DNA of 64,000 nt from positions 124,001-188,000 of the forward strand of contig JAVTVY010045392.1 of NCBI GenBank assembly GCA_036873755.1, written 5' to 3'. Under the pieces are notes generated by a model that was not told the DNA's origin, searched no databases, and saw only the letters and a program-made list of their open reading frames with translations. The position numbers were made by a program, and so were the translations under genes. Position 1 is the stretch's first letter. The number at the start of each line of letters is the position of its first letter. Positions 33,977-42,256 of this stretch are shown here, in pieces. Source of the stretch: Hanleya hanleyi. Taxonomy: Eukaryota > Mollusca > Polyplacophora > Lepidopleurida > Hanleyidae.

Positions 33977-34786
33977 TTAATAGGTGTTCCAGGCCTTGGG
34001 CGGTTGTGTCCGGCGTCGTGTTCGTCGCGTTGACTTGCTACGTGTCACGGCTCTGGAGATGTGGGGTGTCCTGATCAAGGATGGTTTTTTAAAGGTCTGA
34101 AAAGAAGGTGCCCGTTGTGGTGGTGGTGTTTTGGGGGGTCACTCCGGTTCCCATTCGGATTCCCAAGAAGGTAGTGGGCCACTCGGTGATTGCTGGGTTC
34201 GCTGCATAAAGGCACAGCGGTGGGGTTCCCCACCAATTCCTGTGGTACATGCATGTCTTTCAAGCCTTGAGCGAAGACCTCCTCCCATCCTCGAGGATCC
34301 GTGTGCGACCTGCGTTTACGCATCAGGTCATTCACTAAATCCGTCATGTGGGTCCCGGGGACCACCTGATTCTGTACCATCATTCCAAGTCATGTTAGGA
34401 TTCTGTTTCATCTGTTGTAATACCAGTCCAGCTTGTTTCTTGAACGATGCAGGTACACTCTTCAGCACTTCGTCTTCCACCCACTGTGGGGCTGTGGGTG
34501 GTACCCCTGGTAATGGCGGCTGTTGGAGCGGTGCTGAGGTCGGCGGTGTGTCACGTGGTGGTGGTGGTGGTGGTGGTGGGGTAGAGAGGGGTTTGTATTG
34601 GTCAATGAACGTCATGTACCGTTGAAGCGTCTCATTGTACCGTTGTACTTTCTCACTGTCGCTTAACCCCGGTCTCTGTAAGATCTGTTGCATCTCTCCA
34701 TCGAGGGTGTTTATGGTCTTCACCGTAGGTGGGACAGGATAGGACGATTGGAGGTTTTGAAGGAACCGTGGTTCGACGAGGGCCAT
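33977..34786 (-). pseudogene. Conserved Polinton structural protein (proline-rich), frame broken
   Basis: A start at ATG 34786 (MALVEPRFLQNL) is preferred over an upstream non-ATG frame because it follows the previous gene's stop by 13 nt. Order of features: N-terminal helix region, a run of eight prolines near residue 75, a helical segment, then MTWNDGTESGGP and a GTHMTDLVNDLMRKRRSHTD segment common to this Polinton family, and a basic C-terminus. Frameshifts lie near 34330-34380 and 34240, and a TGA near 34138, before the TAA at 33977-33979. Function unknown; always found near the capsid genes. Confidence 0.7.
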
Positions 34787-34799
34787 TTTTTCGTGTGGT

Positions 34800-35138
34800 T
34801 CATTGTCGGCCGAAGAGTCCACCCAATACTGGACCCAACATCGAAGCGGCCAACGGTGCTAAGATGGCCCCGAGAAAGCCGCCTTTCTGTAACACCTTTT
34901 TCTTTTGTGTTTGAGGGATCCGCTTCTGGACTAGGGTTCGGAGACCTGTCTTATGCTTGACCAACTTGGTCTTCTGAGCCGGAGTCAGTGGTACGTTGCC
35001 TTTTAACAGGTTGTACCTCTCGCACAGACAGCATACAAGGTCAGGGCCCGCACCGCGTACAATGGTTCGGACCAACTCGGGTGGGGCCGTCTTCAATACA
35101 CGGAGCGTCGGAGCGTGCTTCCGTATTCGCGCGGACAT
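34800..35138 (-). CDS. Conserved small Polinton protein with hydrophobic C-terminus
   Basis: 112 residues from the preferred ATG (35138, MSARIRKH); upstream ATGs at 35141 and 35147 are in frame. Pattern: basic N-terminus, CCLCERYNLLKGNVPLT, a Lys-rich helix, KKKVLQKGGFLGAIL and a Gly/Leu-rich tail that could insert in or bind membrane. I recognise this pattern from many invertebrate Polintons, but its function is not established. A GATAAAAAGAG element about 30 bp upstream may be its TATA box. Confidence 0.75.
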   Translation of the reverse strand: MSARIRKHAPTLRVLKTAPPELVRTIVRGAGPDLVCCLCERYNLLKGNVPLTPAQKTKLVKHKTGLRTLVQKRIPQTQKKKVLQKGGFLGAILAPLAASMLGPVLGGLFGRQ

Positions 35139-35186
35139 CATGTACAACTAATGCTAGAACCCACAACTCTGCTCTTTTTATCTACT

Positions 35187-35900
35187 TCAGAGAACATAGA
35201 CAAAGTCAACCATGCTGTGGTATTCATTCTTTTTATTATCCCCATTATCAAACACGCACACCCCAGCTGGGGGCGCCACTGTGGGTGCGTTTACATTATT
35301 TTTGCATGTACACGTGATGGGTCTCTCCGGGAAAGATGCCGGTCCGTAGTCGAAGGTGCTCGGGAGTGGCTTGAGGTCGAAGAGCATATACCCGTGATGA
35401 GGGGTTGTCGCATCTTTAAAGGCTTCCAACGCAAACGGTGTGCGGCCGGGATACATCTGTCTCGCCAGGTGCAGCAATTGAGTGGTATCTCTCGGGTTTT
35501 TGAAGACCACCAGGTAGTGGGCATTTAAGCTGATGTTCCGATGTTCTTTGTTTTTACTGAACAGATTCTACACAATGTAGATGATGCTGAGCCGTCGATG
35601 GTGGCTGCCTTTGGTAAAGAGTTGGGTGACCCGCGCATCCGTCTCCGCCATGAGATCAACCAGAACCACCAAGGTGTCGGGTTCCAAATCGGCCAGGTTG
35701 GGTAGGCCTTCCACGAACGTGATGTAGGGCATTGCTGCATACGCTGCCTGCCATTCTCCGTAACACCACACGACTCGGGCAATGGGTGGGGTGATCATGC
35801 TGTCGGCGTGTTGAAGGAGCTTCCTGACGAAGTGGGTTTTGCCGGAGCCCGTCGGTCCTGCGATGACGCAAGTGAAGGGATGCTGCCACCGAGGGTCCAT
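35187..35900 (-). pseudogene. Genome-packaging ATPase (FtsK/HerA type), one nonsense codon
   Basis: Starts MDPRWQHPFTCVIAGPTGSG with Walker A GPTGSGKT near residue 15 and a Walker B-like LVVLVDLM near residue 79. The frame is interrupted only by a TAG at 35568-35570 and then stays open in the same frame to 35187, about 237 codons in all, normal for a Polinton ATPase. A CAG-to-TAG transition would explain the stop. Family role: pumps DNA into the capsid. An AATAAA on the minus strand (35235-35240) lies within the end of the coding sequence. Confidence 0.85.
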
Positions 35901-35944
35901 GGTTGGAGGTGTATCCGCTGTCGTGGTAACCCGCTCTTGTAAAT

Positions 35945-36331
35945 TTAGTACGAGTGAACTGGAGTGGTGGTGGTGGGTACAACGTCGGTCGTCGTTGTCT
36001 GTTCACTGTGAGGGATGAAATCCGGTGGGTTTTCAGACGTAGTGGGTGTACTTGGTGTAGGTGTGGAGCTTGGTGTGGAGCTCGACGTGGCTTGTACACT
36101 GGGTGTGGTGGTGACTGGGCTCGATACGGGGTTGACTGGTGCTATCTGTAGACCGGTTTCACTGGTGGCTGGTGTTCTCAGTTGGTTAAGTAACGTGCTG
36201 ACATAGGCTACGTCGTAAAACACACCTCCGTACAACACACTCAGCAGAGTTAGCAGTATCACCACAAAGCCCACTTGCGCTTTGCGCGTTTTGGGAGACG
36301 CTGTGTTCAGAGGCAGCTGCTGTTTGTCCAT
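35945..36331 (-). CDS. Mucin-like single-pass membrane protein
   Basis: 128 residues from ATG 36331 (MDKQQLPLNT). The open frame extends further upstream, but this start follows a TATA box by about 50 bp. Polar N-terminus of 18 residues, one membrane segment at about 20-40 (VGFVVILLTLLSVLYGG), then about 85 residues of Ser/Thr/Pro-rich sequence that would be heavily O-glycosylated. A type II topology with an exposed mucin-like stalk is inferred. A virion surface or host-interaction role is possible but untested. No family recognised. Confidence 0.65.
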   Translation of the reverse strand: MDKQQLPLNTASPKTRKAQVGFVVILLTLLSVLYGGVFYDVAYVSTLLNQLRTPATSETGLQIAPVNPVSSPVTTTPSVQATSSSTPSSTPTPSTPTTSENPPDFIPHSEQTTTTDVVPTTTTPVHSY

Positions 36332-36379
36332 AGCACTGTGGTCGGACGTGGAATGAAGGATGACGGCTGTGGTGTCTGG

Positions 36380-36386
36380 CTTTATA
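36380..36386 (-). promoter_or_regulatory. TATA box of the mucin-like gene
   Basis: Minus-strand TATAAAG (GACTATAAAGCCAGAC context), 49-55 bp upstream of ATG 36331. The same context (CACTATAAAGCCACC) precedes the gene at 39706. Confidence 0.6.
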
Positions 36387-36485
36387 GTCGTTTCACCTGG
36401 TTGGCAGCGACCCAGGAATAGAAGAAACTGGGCCAGCCTTGCCATTTGACGAAATGAAACAGTTTGCCACGTCGACGTTCCGTTT

Positions 36486-37399
36486 TCAAAATCTACTCCA
36501 CCGTGTAGTAGTCTTGCTGTCTTCCAGTTCATAGACTCGCTGCTGTCGGGGTAGGCGCCGTTTAATCAGGAAGTGCTCATCGCTCCAGTTGGGCAAGTAA
36601 CTTTTCTCGAACTTGCCCTTGACTTTACTGATCCGTACAGGGTCCCCGACCTTGAACATCTCCTTCGGTGCTCGTTGCGATTGTATGGGGTACAAGACAC
36701 GCCGGACTTGGGCTTCATTGCGTTGGGTCACGGTAATGGTGGCTCTCTCTACTCCGGTGATAGGCTCGATTGTAAACGACTCAAGTTTCGAGAACATCGA
36801 TGTACCGGCCTTGTATTCTTATAGGGTATAAACATTTGAAAATAGACACGGCCTTTGAATGTCCTGTTGAACCCTTCCATGACGGAAGCCTTGGTCCCGT
36901 TGTAATGTATGGAAGAAAACACCTCTTCGTGGCTTCTCAAGAAACCGTTTTCTTTGAACGGTCTGTTGAGGAATTTGGTGCCTTCTCGTCGGTTTGCAAA
37001 TACAAAAGGTTTGCGCCCGCCCTGAAGCATGCTCCGGCTGCCAGAGATTCGCCCTGCTTTCGTCCGGATGGGTACCACCCACGCATACTTGGATAGGATA
37101 TCGATGCACGTCAAGATATACCGATTCCCATCGTTGTGTTTGGCAAAGGCGCCCATATCGACCAAATCCGCTTGCCACTGGGCATCTATTCCTCCCACGA
37201 TGACCCGGTTCCGTAGAAAATGGCGACGGACAGATCAATGTAAGGTATAGGTGTCCTGTTTTTTTAACCAATCTCGGACTTGGGCACGTTGTATCCCCTG
37301 GGGTTTGGCCGCTCGATAGAGAGCCGACAATGCACTATAGGCCGCCGGACTGTCAGGACTGTAGTATAAGTTATCCAACACCTTCTCCCAGCGCTTCAT
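36486..37399 (-). pseudogene. Retroviral-type integrase of the Polinton, frame broken
   Basis: Starts at ATG 37399 (MKRWEKVLDNLYYSPDSPAA), the usual Polinton integrase N-terminus. An in-frame TGA (37235-37237) is codon 55. The frame then continues with QADLVDM (first catalytic Asp), a KASVMEGFNRTFKG segment (Glu), and loses frame at about 36800, after which a chromatin/SH3-like C-terminus (GDPVRISKVKGKFEKSYLP) runs to 36486. At the second catalytic position the text reads ANRREGTKFLN where the family has Asp before the G-T-x-F motif, so that Asp appears lost as well. Role in the family: inserts the element and makes the 6-bp duplication. Confidence 0.85.
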
Positions 37400-37426
37400 G
37401 GTGACAAATGATGATGGACCCTGGCT

Positions 37427-37903
37427 CTATCGTTTATTTATAACGGGTATATCTTGGGCCGGAGTTTCTTTCTGATTTTCTTCGTTGGCTTCTGCCAGCA
37501 CAGTGTCCATGGTAAATGACCAGTCCAACTCGTCTGATGACCGCTTGATAAGCACTTGATCCACATCTACCACGGCATCTTCCAATGCAGACCATAGATC
37601 AGGGTGAAGGGTAAAATGCACTGTACCCCCATCTAGCCGAGCCAATTGAGCAAAGAAAGGGCCGCGTCGGATGTACACATCGTGACACAAGTGGATGAGG
37701 TCGCCGTCCAGTTCACCAGACAACACCCGTTTGAATTTGGTCCAGCCCTCCCGGGACAGACGAATGTGGGCCGGGCACGGTTGTGTAGGGTCCGCATCAC
37801 AGATGTCTCCCACCTCCTCCATGATATCGACCGTATCTGCATAAACGTGCAGGAAAACCTCGGGGGTGAAGCTGAGATACGCCAGTATTATATGCTCCGT
37901 CAT
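37427..37903 (-). CDS. Two-module PC4/p15-like protein A
   Basis: 158 residues, intact. Two modules of about 50 residues end in PC4-like strand-helix motifs: AHIRLSREGWTKFKRVL (Trp 54) and VHFTLHPDLWSALEDAV (Trp 104). The pattern L-x-x-x-x-W-x-x-[LF] after a short strand matches the conserved end of the PC4/p15 single-strand-DNA-binding fold, where the Trp contacts DNA. Each module could be half of the usual PC4 dimer, making a fused pseudo-dimer. A polar, acidic tail follows. A TATA box lies 40-47 bp upstream, and the end of the gene overlaps the integrase TATA box and an AATAAA. The assignment is by pattern only. Confidence 0.6.
   Translation of the reverse strand: MTEHIILAYLSFTPEVFLHVYADTVDIMEEVGDICDADPTQPCPAHIRLSREGWTKFKRVLSGELDGDLIHLCHDVYIRRGPFFAQLARLDGGTVHFTLHPDLWSALEDAVVDVDQVLIKRSSDELDWSFTMDTVLAEANEENQKETPAQDIPVINKR
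37435..37442 (-). promoter_or_regulatory. Integrase TATA box inside the end of gene A
   Basis: Minus-strand TATAAATA, 36-43 bp upstream of integrase ATG 37399, lying in the last codons of gene A and overlapping an AATAAA. The same bases could serve as stop-proximal coding sequence, core promoter and polyadenylation signal. Confidence 0.6.
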
Positions 37904-37942
37904 GGTCAGTACGTGAATGGTACCAGATTTGCCTGTCTCTCG

Positions 37943-37950
37943 TATTTATA
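37943..37950 (-). promoter_or_regulatory. TATA box of PC4-like gene A
   Basis: Minus-strand CTATAAATACGAG, 40-47 bp upstream of ATG 37903. The same 13 bases precede gene B. Confidence 0.65.
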
Positions 37951-38485
37951 GGGAGAACCCCGTGAGATCAAAGGATCGGCTGGTCATATCACTGGGCTGA
38001 CTGAGTCTAGCCGGATAATCAATGGCATCATCGTCTGGTTTATTGCTAGGTTTGGTAATTTGTTCATTGGGTTCTACCGCCGCTTCACTCAGGGCACGAG
38101 CCCACTCCAATTGAACAGCTGACCGCTCGTCCGGTGTAAACAGCTGGTCCACAATAGGCACCACTTTCTCGAAGGCTGTCCACAGATCGGGGTCTAGGGT
38201 GAAGCCTCGCGTAGGGTCTTGGTAACGACCCAGGCGTGGGAAGAAAGGTCCACGGTATACGTAGATGGCATTGTCTATGTGGATGAGGTGTCCGTCGAGC
38301 TCACCGCTCAACACCCGTTTAAATTTGGTCCAGCCGTCACGGTGTAGTGTAACCGTATTCGATACGGTCTCAGCGCGCGACCAGCAAACATCTCCACGGT
38401 CTTCCACGAGGGTGACTTTATCTTCATAGACGTGTAACCCCACCCGGGGTGTAAGGGGAAGGATGGCTCGTAGAACTGGTGACAT
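37946..38485 (-). CDS. Two-module PC4/p15-like protein B
   Basis: 179 residues from ATG 38485. The longer frame from 38518 would put the start only about 20 bp from the TATA box and does not align with gene A, whereas MSPVL aligns with it. Modules end TVTLHRDGWTKFKRVLSGEL (Trp 52) and GFTLDPDLWTAFEKVVP (Trp 102). Closest paralogue is gene A (shared GWTKFKRVLSGELDG). A C-terminal tail of about 60 polar residues differs between them. Probable single-strand-DNA binding or transcription role, by pattern. Confidence 0.6.
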   Translation of the reverse strand: MSPVLRAILPLTPRVGLHVYEDKVTLVEDRGDVCWSRAETVSNTVTLHRDGWTKFKRVLSGELDGHLIHIDNAIYVYRGPFFPRLGRYQDPTRGFTLDPDLWTAFEKVVPIVDQLFTPDERSAVQLEWARALSEAAVEPNEQITKPSNKPDDDAIDYPARLSQPSDMTSRSFDLTGFSL

Positions 38486-38536
38486 GGTTGACCCAATGGC
38501 GATCGTTGAATGACGCACACTGTGTCTGACCCTCGT

Positions 38537-38544
38537 ATTTATAG
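38537..38544 (-). promoter_or_regulatory. TATA box of PC4-like gene B
   Basis: Minus-strand CTATAAATACGAG, 52-59 bp upstream of ATG 38485, identical over 13 bases to the box of gene A. Confidence 0.65.
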
Positions 38545-38557
38545 TCAGGTCCCACTG

Positions 38558-38884
38558 TCAATGCCACAGCGCCAGGGTCAATAGGGCACAGACCATGACT
38601 AGGCCAACCAGCCGTCGCTGGTTCCGGCGTGAGCGCTCGTGGTCCATAGCCCGAGCATCAAGGATGGCTGTCATAGTCCAGTAGTGGTGAGTGATGGCAC
38701 ACCTCTCCATCGTGTGCACTCTGTCGAGGACCGCTTCTGTGAACTCGTTCAGGATCTGGCGTCGCCCCTCGTTGTCGTCGCCATCTGAAAACATGGACCG
38801 AACCACTGCTCGGTAACCCGTGAGCGAATTAACCACGGTGGCATGCTGTAAAATGCGAGTCGCATAGGGCTGGATCTCCGTCAT
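38558..38884 (-). CDS. Predicted tail-anchored membrane protein
   Basis: 108 residues, intact. Mostly helical soluble part, then a basic patch (RRNQRRL) and one C-terminal membrane segment (VGLVMVCALLTLALW) followed by His and the stop, the layout of a tail-anchored protein. No family recognised. Its place between two PC4-like genes with its own TATA box suggests an accessory product, possibly acting on a cellular membrane. Confidence 0.6.
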   Translation of the reverse strand: MTEIQPYATRILQHATVVNSLTGYRAVVRSMFSDGDDNEGRRQILNEFTEAVLDRVHTMERCAITHHYWTMTAILDARAMDHERSRRNQRRLVGLVMVCALLTLALWH

Positions 38885-38930
38885 GGCTCTGTAACCGTAG
38901 AAATGAAAGTGTGGGATCCAGAGGGACGTG

Positions 38931-38939
38931 TTTTATAGA
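38931..38939 (-). promoter_or_regulatory. TATA box of the tail-anchored protein gene
   Basis: Minus-strand TCTATAAAACACG, 47-55 bp upstream of ATG 38884. Confidence 0.6.
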
Positions 38940-39019
38940 CCATGTCACACATGCGCGCATAGACGTAGCTCTACGGGTGTAGTCCGTGATACGTACTATT
39001 CTGATTGGTTATGTGGCTC

Positions 39020-39706
39020 CTATAGAGATAGTACCTTATCGACAATGGGGACTACTTGTTCCAAAGCCGTCCATAGATCCGGGTCCAGGGTAAAACCACC
39101 GTCGTTCAGACAGAGGAGTCGAGCGAAAAAGGGACCGCAGAAAATGTAGACGTCGTCACACAGGTGAATGCTATCACCGTGCAGGTCACCCAACAACACC
39201 CGTTTCAAGGTAGTCCATCCTTCCGGTGACAAAGAGACGTGCGCTTTGGGTTCAGACGTACACCAACACCTAAGTCCGCTATCGATGAGGTCCACTCGTT
39301 TGGGGTACAACAATAGGGTGCAGCCAGGTGTAAGCCTCCGGGTAGCCACAGTCCCTTCTTTCACCTCGGGGTGTAGTAAGTCATCCACCTCGGGGAGTAC
39401 ATCTTTCAGTGCCATCCATAAGGGTGGACAGAGTGTGATATAGGTACCTCCACTCTGTTCCAACCGGGGAAAAAGGGAATCCTCTCCAGCAGTGCGTATG
39501 TGCACACCGACTTCCACGTGCATGAAATCCCTTTCGGGCTCTTTTCCCTGTAACAATCGTGTCAATAGAGTCCAGCCTGATAGCGATAACAAAATCTTCA
39601 CCTTCTGCGGTGCGTCTTGGACCAGCTCCAGGTGATCGTCATTGACGATGAGGTAGACGTCGGACGTCAGTTGGAATAACGCAAGCTCTGTTCCGCTCGC
39701 TGCCAT
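39020..39706 (-). CDS. Four-module PC4/p15-like protein C
   Basis: 228 residues, intact. Four Trp-centred modules at Trp 45, 97, 164 and 212: ILLSLSGWTLLTRLL, YITLCPPLWMALKDVLP, HVSLSPEGWTTLKRVLLGDL and GFTLDPDLWTALEQVVP. The second half closely resembles gene B, the first half is diverged, so the gene is an internal duplication of a two-module ancestor. The last module fits the PC4 pattern G-x-[ST]-L-x-P-x-x-W-x-x-L-x-x-x-[VI]-x-x-[VI]-D. It is the first gene inside the right TIR, with its own TATA box. Not recognised as a named family. Confidence 0.6.
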   Translation of the reverse strand: MAASGTELALFQLTSDVYLIVNDDHLELVQDAPQKVKILLSLSGWTLLTRLLQGKEPERDFMHVEVGVHIRTAGEDSLFPRLEQSGGTYITLCPPLWMALKDVLPEVDDLLHPEVKEGTVATRRLTPGCTLLLYPKRVDLIDSGLRCWCTSEPKAHVSLSPEGWTTLKRVLLGDLHGDSIHLCDDVYIFCGPFFARLLCLNDGGFTLDPDLWTALEQVVPIVDKVLSL

Positions 39707-39742
39707 GGTGGGGAATGAAAAGCAAACGGTTAGAGAGGTGGC

Positions 39743-39749
39743 TTTATAG
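39743..39749 (-). promoter_or_regulatory. TATA box of PC4-like gene C
   Basis: Minus-strand CACTATAAAGCCACC, 37-43 bp upstream of ATG 39706. Confidence 0.6.
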
Positions 39750-40427
39750 TGTACCTGTTGGGTAGGGTTTTATACACCGTGTGAGTCATGGGCACTTGTT
39801 ATACTCGCTTGCGCCATAAGGTCAATAAGGTTAGAAATGCGCTTTTCCTACTACGCCCTGTGACGGCCCTTCGTGAAGGTCCGTGATTGTTCGGTAGTGT
39901 AATGTTATTTTGTATAGGATTTCATTTAACATGAGATTTCACTAGTCAAAGCTTAAGCACAAAATAAGGATAAATAGGCCAATGAATGCAGCGATGCCCT
40001 AAATATTCCCACTTTTATACACCTACATAGAAGTACCCGGATGTAGGCGCGGGCGTAGGCGAAAGCATCCTAGTACCCGGATGTAGGCGCAGCCGTGAGC
40101 GAAATTCTAGTACCCGTCCATTGGTTCTTTTATCGATCGCTCATTGGCTCTTTTTCTCGACCGCTGATTGGTCCAAATGGAACTGCCCATCCTTCCCCGG
40201 TTAATTTACAATCTCCTTTTTTGGGTTCAAGCTCTGTATATCGATGCCGCAACATTGTTGCCGAACCTTGCCGAAAGGGAGACCTTTGACCTTTTGACCT
40301 GGATGTGACCTTTGACCTTTTGACCCGACATTCATCCGCGCACTTCCGGTGATGCCGCGCACTTCCGGATAACCCGCGCGCGCGCGCTGCGGCCGGATAA
40401 CCCGCGCGCGCTGCGGGGCCGGGCCGG
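39750..40427. promoter_or_regulatory. Gene-free upstream region with CCAAT boxes and a direct repeat
   Basis: No gene. Contains the direct repeat AGTACCCGGATGTAGGCGC (about 40032 and 40070) and three ATTGG (inverted CCAAT) boxes at about 40120, 40143 and 40167. A TGACCTTTTGACC pair (about 40285-40325) and CACTTCCGG follow, then a GC-rich edge of the TIR. It is the likely control region for the leftward gene block, and possibly the place where a polymerase gene would be expected but is missing. Confidence 0.45.
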
Positions 40428-42256
40428 GTCCTACCTCTAAGGGGAACATTGGAACTCTTCTGTGTTCGAAGGTAATTTTAGTGAAACCCGAAAGTGACGT
40501 CTGTGCGCAGAACCCACACCACCACCCAACCCCAACCAGGGATCCCTAGTGGTGGGTCACACACACACACCCACGCATCCCCCAACATGCCTGCTTTCTA
40601 TACTACGACCAGACTGCGCATGCGCAGACCCTTGAACACGGACGAACCCTGAGTCCAATCGGATGCTGCTTCACAAGAGCTTCAACATAAGACCTCATAC
40701 GACTCCATCGGACCCATAGTGACCCCTGCCGGCGCCAAAATGTCTATTTCCATACATTTTCTCTACTGCGCATGCGCAGAATGACGTCAGTTCCACGTCA
40801 CACCCACCCCGTCGGATACTCCCTCACGACTGCTTCACATGGATACCTCACTCGATCCCATCGGCCCAATAGGGGCCCACCCAAACCCCAACACGTCAAT
40901 TTCTATACTACGGCCAGACTGCGCATGCGCAGACTATTGACAACGAACGACACACTAGCCCAGGCGGATGCTCCCTCATGACAGCTTCAAAATAAGATCT
41001 CATACGACACCATAGGATCATTAGGGGCTCACCTAAACCCTAAAACGTCTATTTCCACACCCTTTTCCCAGAATTCCCTGTCTGCGCATGCGCAGAATGT
41101 GGACAACGGCCGAGACACTAGTCCAATCGGATGCCCCCTCACCTATGCTTCACATTGATACCTCAATCAACTCCATCGGCTCATTAGTGGCTCACCTACA
41201 TCCCAAAACGTCTATTTTCATACACTTTGTCTATTGCGCATGCGCAGAATAACGATATTCCGACCCCACATCCACCCAGTGGGATGCCCCCTCACATAGG
41301 CTTCACATGGATACCTCACTCGACCCCATCGGTCCATTAGGGACCCACCTAGACCCCAAAACGGCTATTTCCATACACTTGGTCTACCGCGCATGCGCAG
41401 AATGACGATATTTCAACCCCACACCCAGCCCGTCGGATGCGCCTTCACGAATGCTTCACATTGAGACCTCATACGACCCCATCGACCCACTAGTGGCTCC
41501 CCTAGATCCCAAAACGGCTATTCCATACACTTGGTCTACCGCGCATGCGCAGAATGACCATATTCCAACCCCACACCCAGCCCCTCGGGTGCCCCCTCAC
41601 ATAGGCTTCACATTGATACCTCACTGGACTCCATCGGACCACTAGGGGCTCCCCTAGACCTCAAAACGTCTATTTCCATACCCTTGGTCTACCGCGCATG
41701 CGCAGAATGACGATATTTCAACCCCACACCCACCCCATCAGATGCCCCTTCGCGAATGCTTCACATTGATACCTCATACGACCCCATCGGTACACTAGGG
41801 ACCCCTCTCGCCCCCTTCGGGGATCTCCGTGTCTCTTCGGGCACCTCCGTGTCTTTTCGGTGATCTCCGTGACATCTTCGCAACATTGTAGCGAACGTGC
41901 AACAATGTTGCAATCTCCTATCATGTTCCCACGGACCTCACCGAAAAGACACGGACCTGACCGAGAGGTGAACGACATTGTGGGAAAACCCCCAGTACAT
42001 GCTCCTCTCACCGAAAAGACACGGAGATGAACGACATTGAGTCCCCACAGACAGGTCAGTACATATCCTATCATGTTCACAGGTCACGCCCCATTCACCC
42101 AGACCGGAAGTGACGTCATACAGTTCACAGGTCACGCTCCATTCACCCAGACCGGAAGTGACGTCATACGGGACTGGTGGCGCCCCCTGGCAGAAAAAGG
42201 GGACCAAGAGTTACCTCCCTGGAAAAGGGGACTCGAAATGCTTAGACACTACTACT
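40428..42256. repeat. Right terminal inverted repeat of the Polinton (1,829 bp)
   Basis: Inverted counterpart of 28685-30513 with scattered substitutions, including the palindrome array (first at about 40616), the iteron-like cluster and the duplicated CRE-ETS site (about 42075-42165). It is followed by the target duplication TACACT. Confidence 0.95.

Larger units (their letters stand above)
28685..42256 (-). mobile_element. Polinton/Maverick, 13,572 bp, complete ends, no DNA polymerase
   Basis: Starts AGTAGTAGTGTCTAAG and ends with the exact complement CTTAGACACTACTACT. It is flanked by a perfect 6-bp direct repeat TACACT at 28679-28684 and 42257-42262. AG...CT ends and 6-bp duplications are Polinton hallmarks. 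All recognised genes are on the minus strand, from 39706 down to 30985: four-module PC4-like gene, tail-anchored protein, two two-module PC4-like genes, integrase, membrane protein, packaging ATPase, two conserved structural proteins, penton, small capsid protein, major capsid protein, protease. No B-family DNA polymerase motifs were seen. Five genes carry frame-breaking changes, so this copy is not autonomous as read. Confidence 0.95.

Noticed and set aside
38518..38518. Upstream start for PC4-like gene B
   Set aside because: Too close to the TATA box and adds residues not aligned with gene A.
30985..40427. Hidden DNA polymerase B gene
   Set aside because: No frame on either strand shows the expected polymerase motifs and there is no room for a gene of about 3 kb; plus-strand frames here are shadows of the minus-strand genes.
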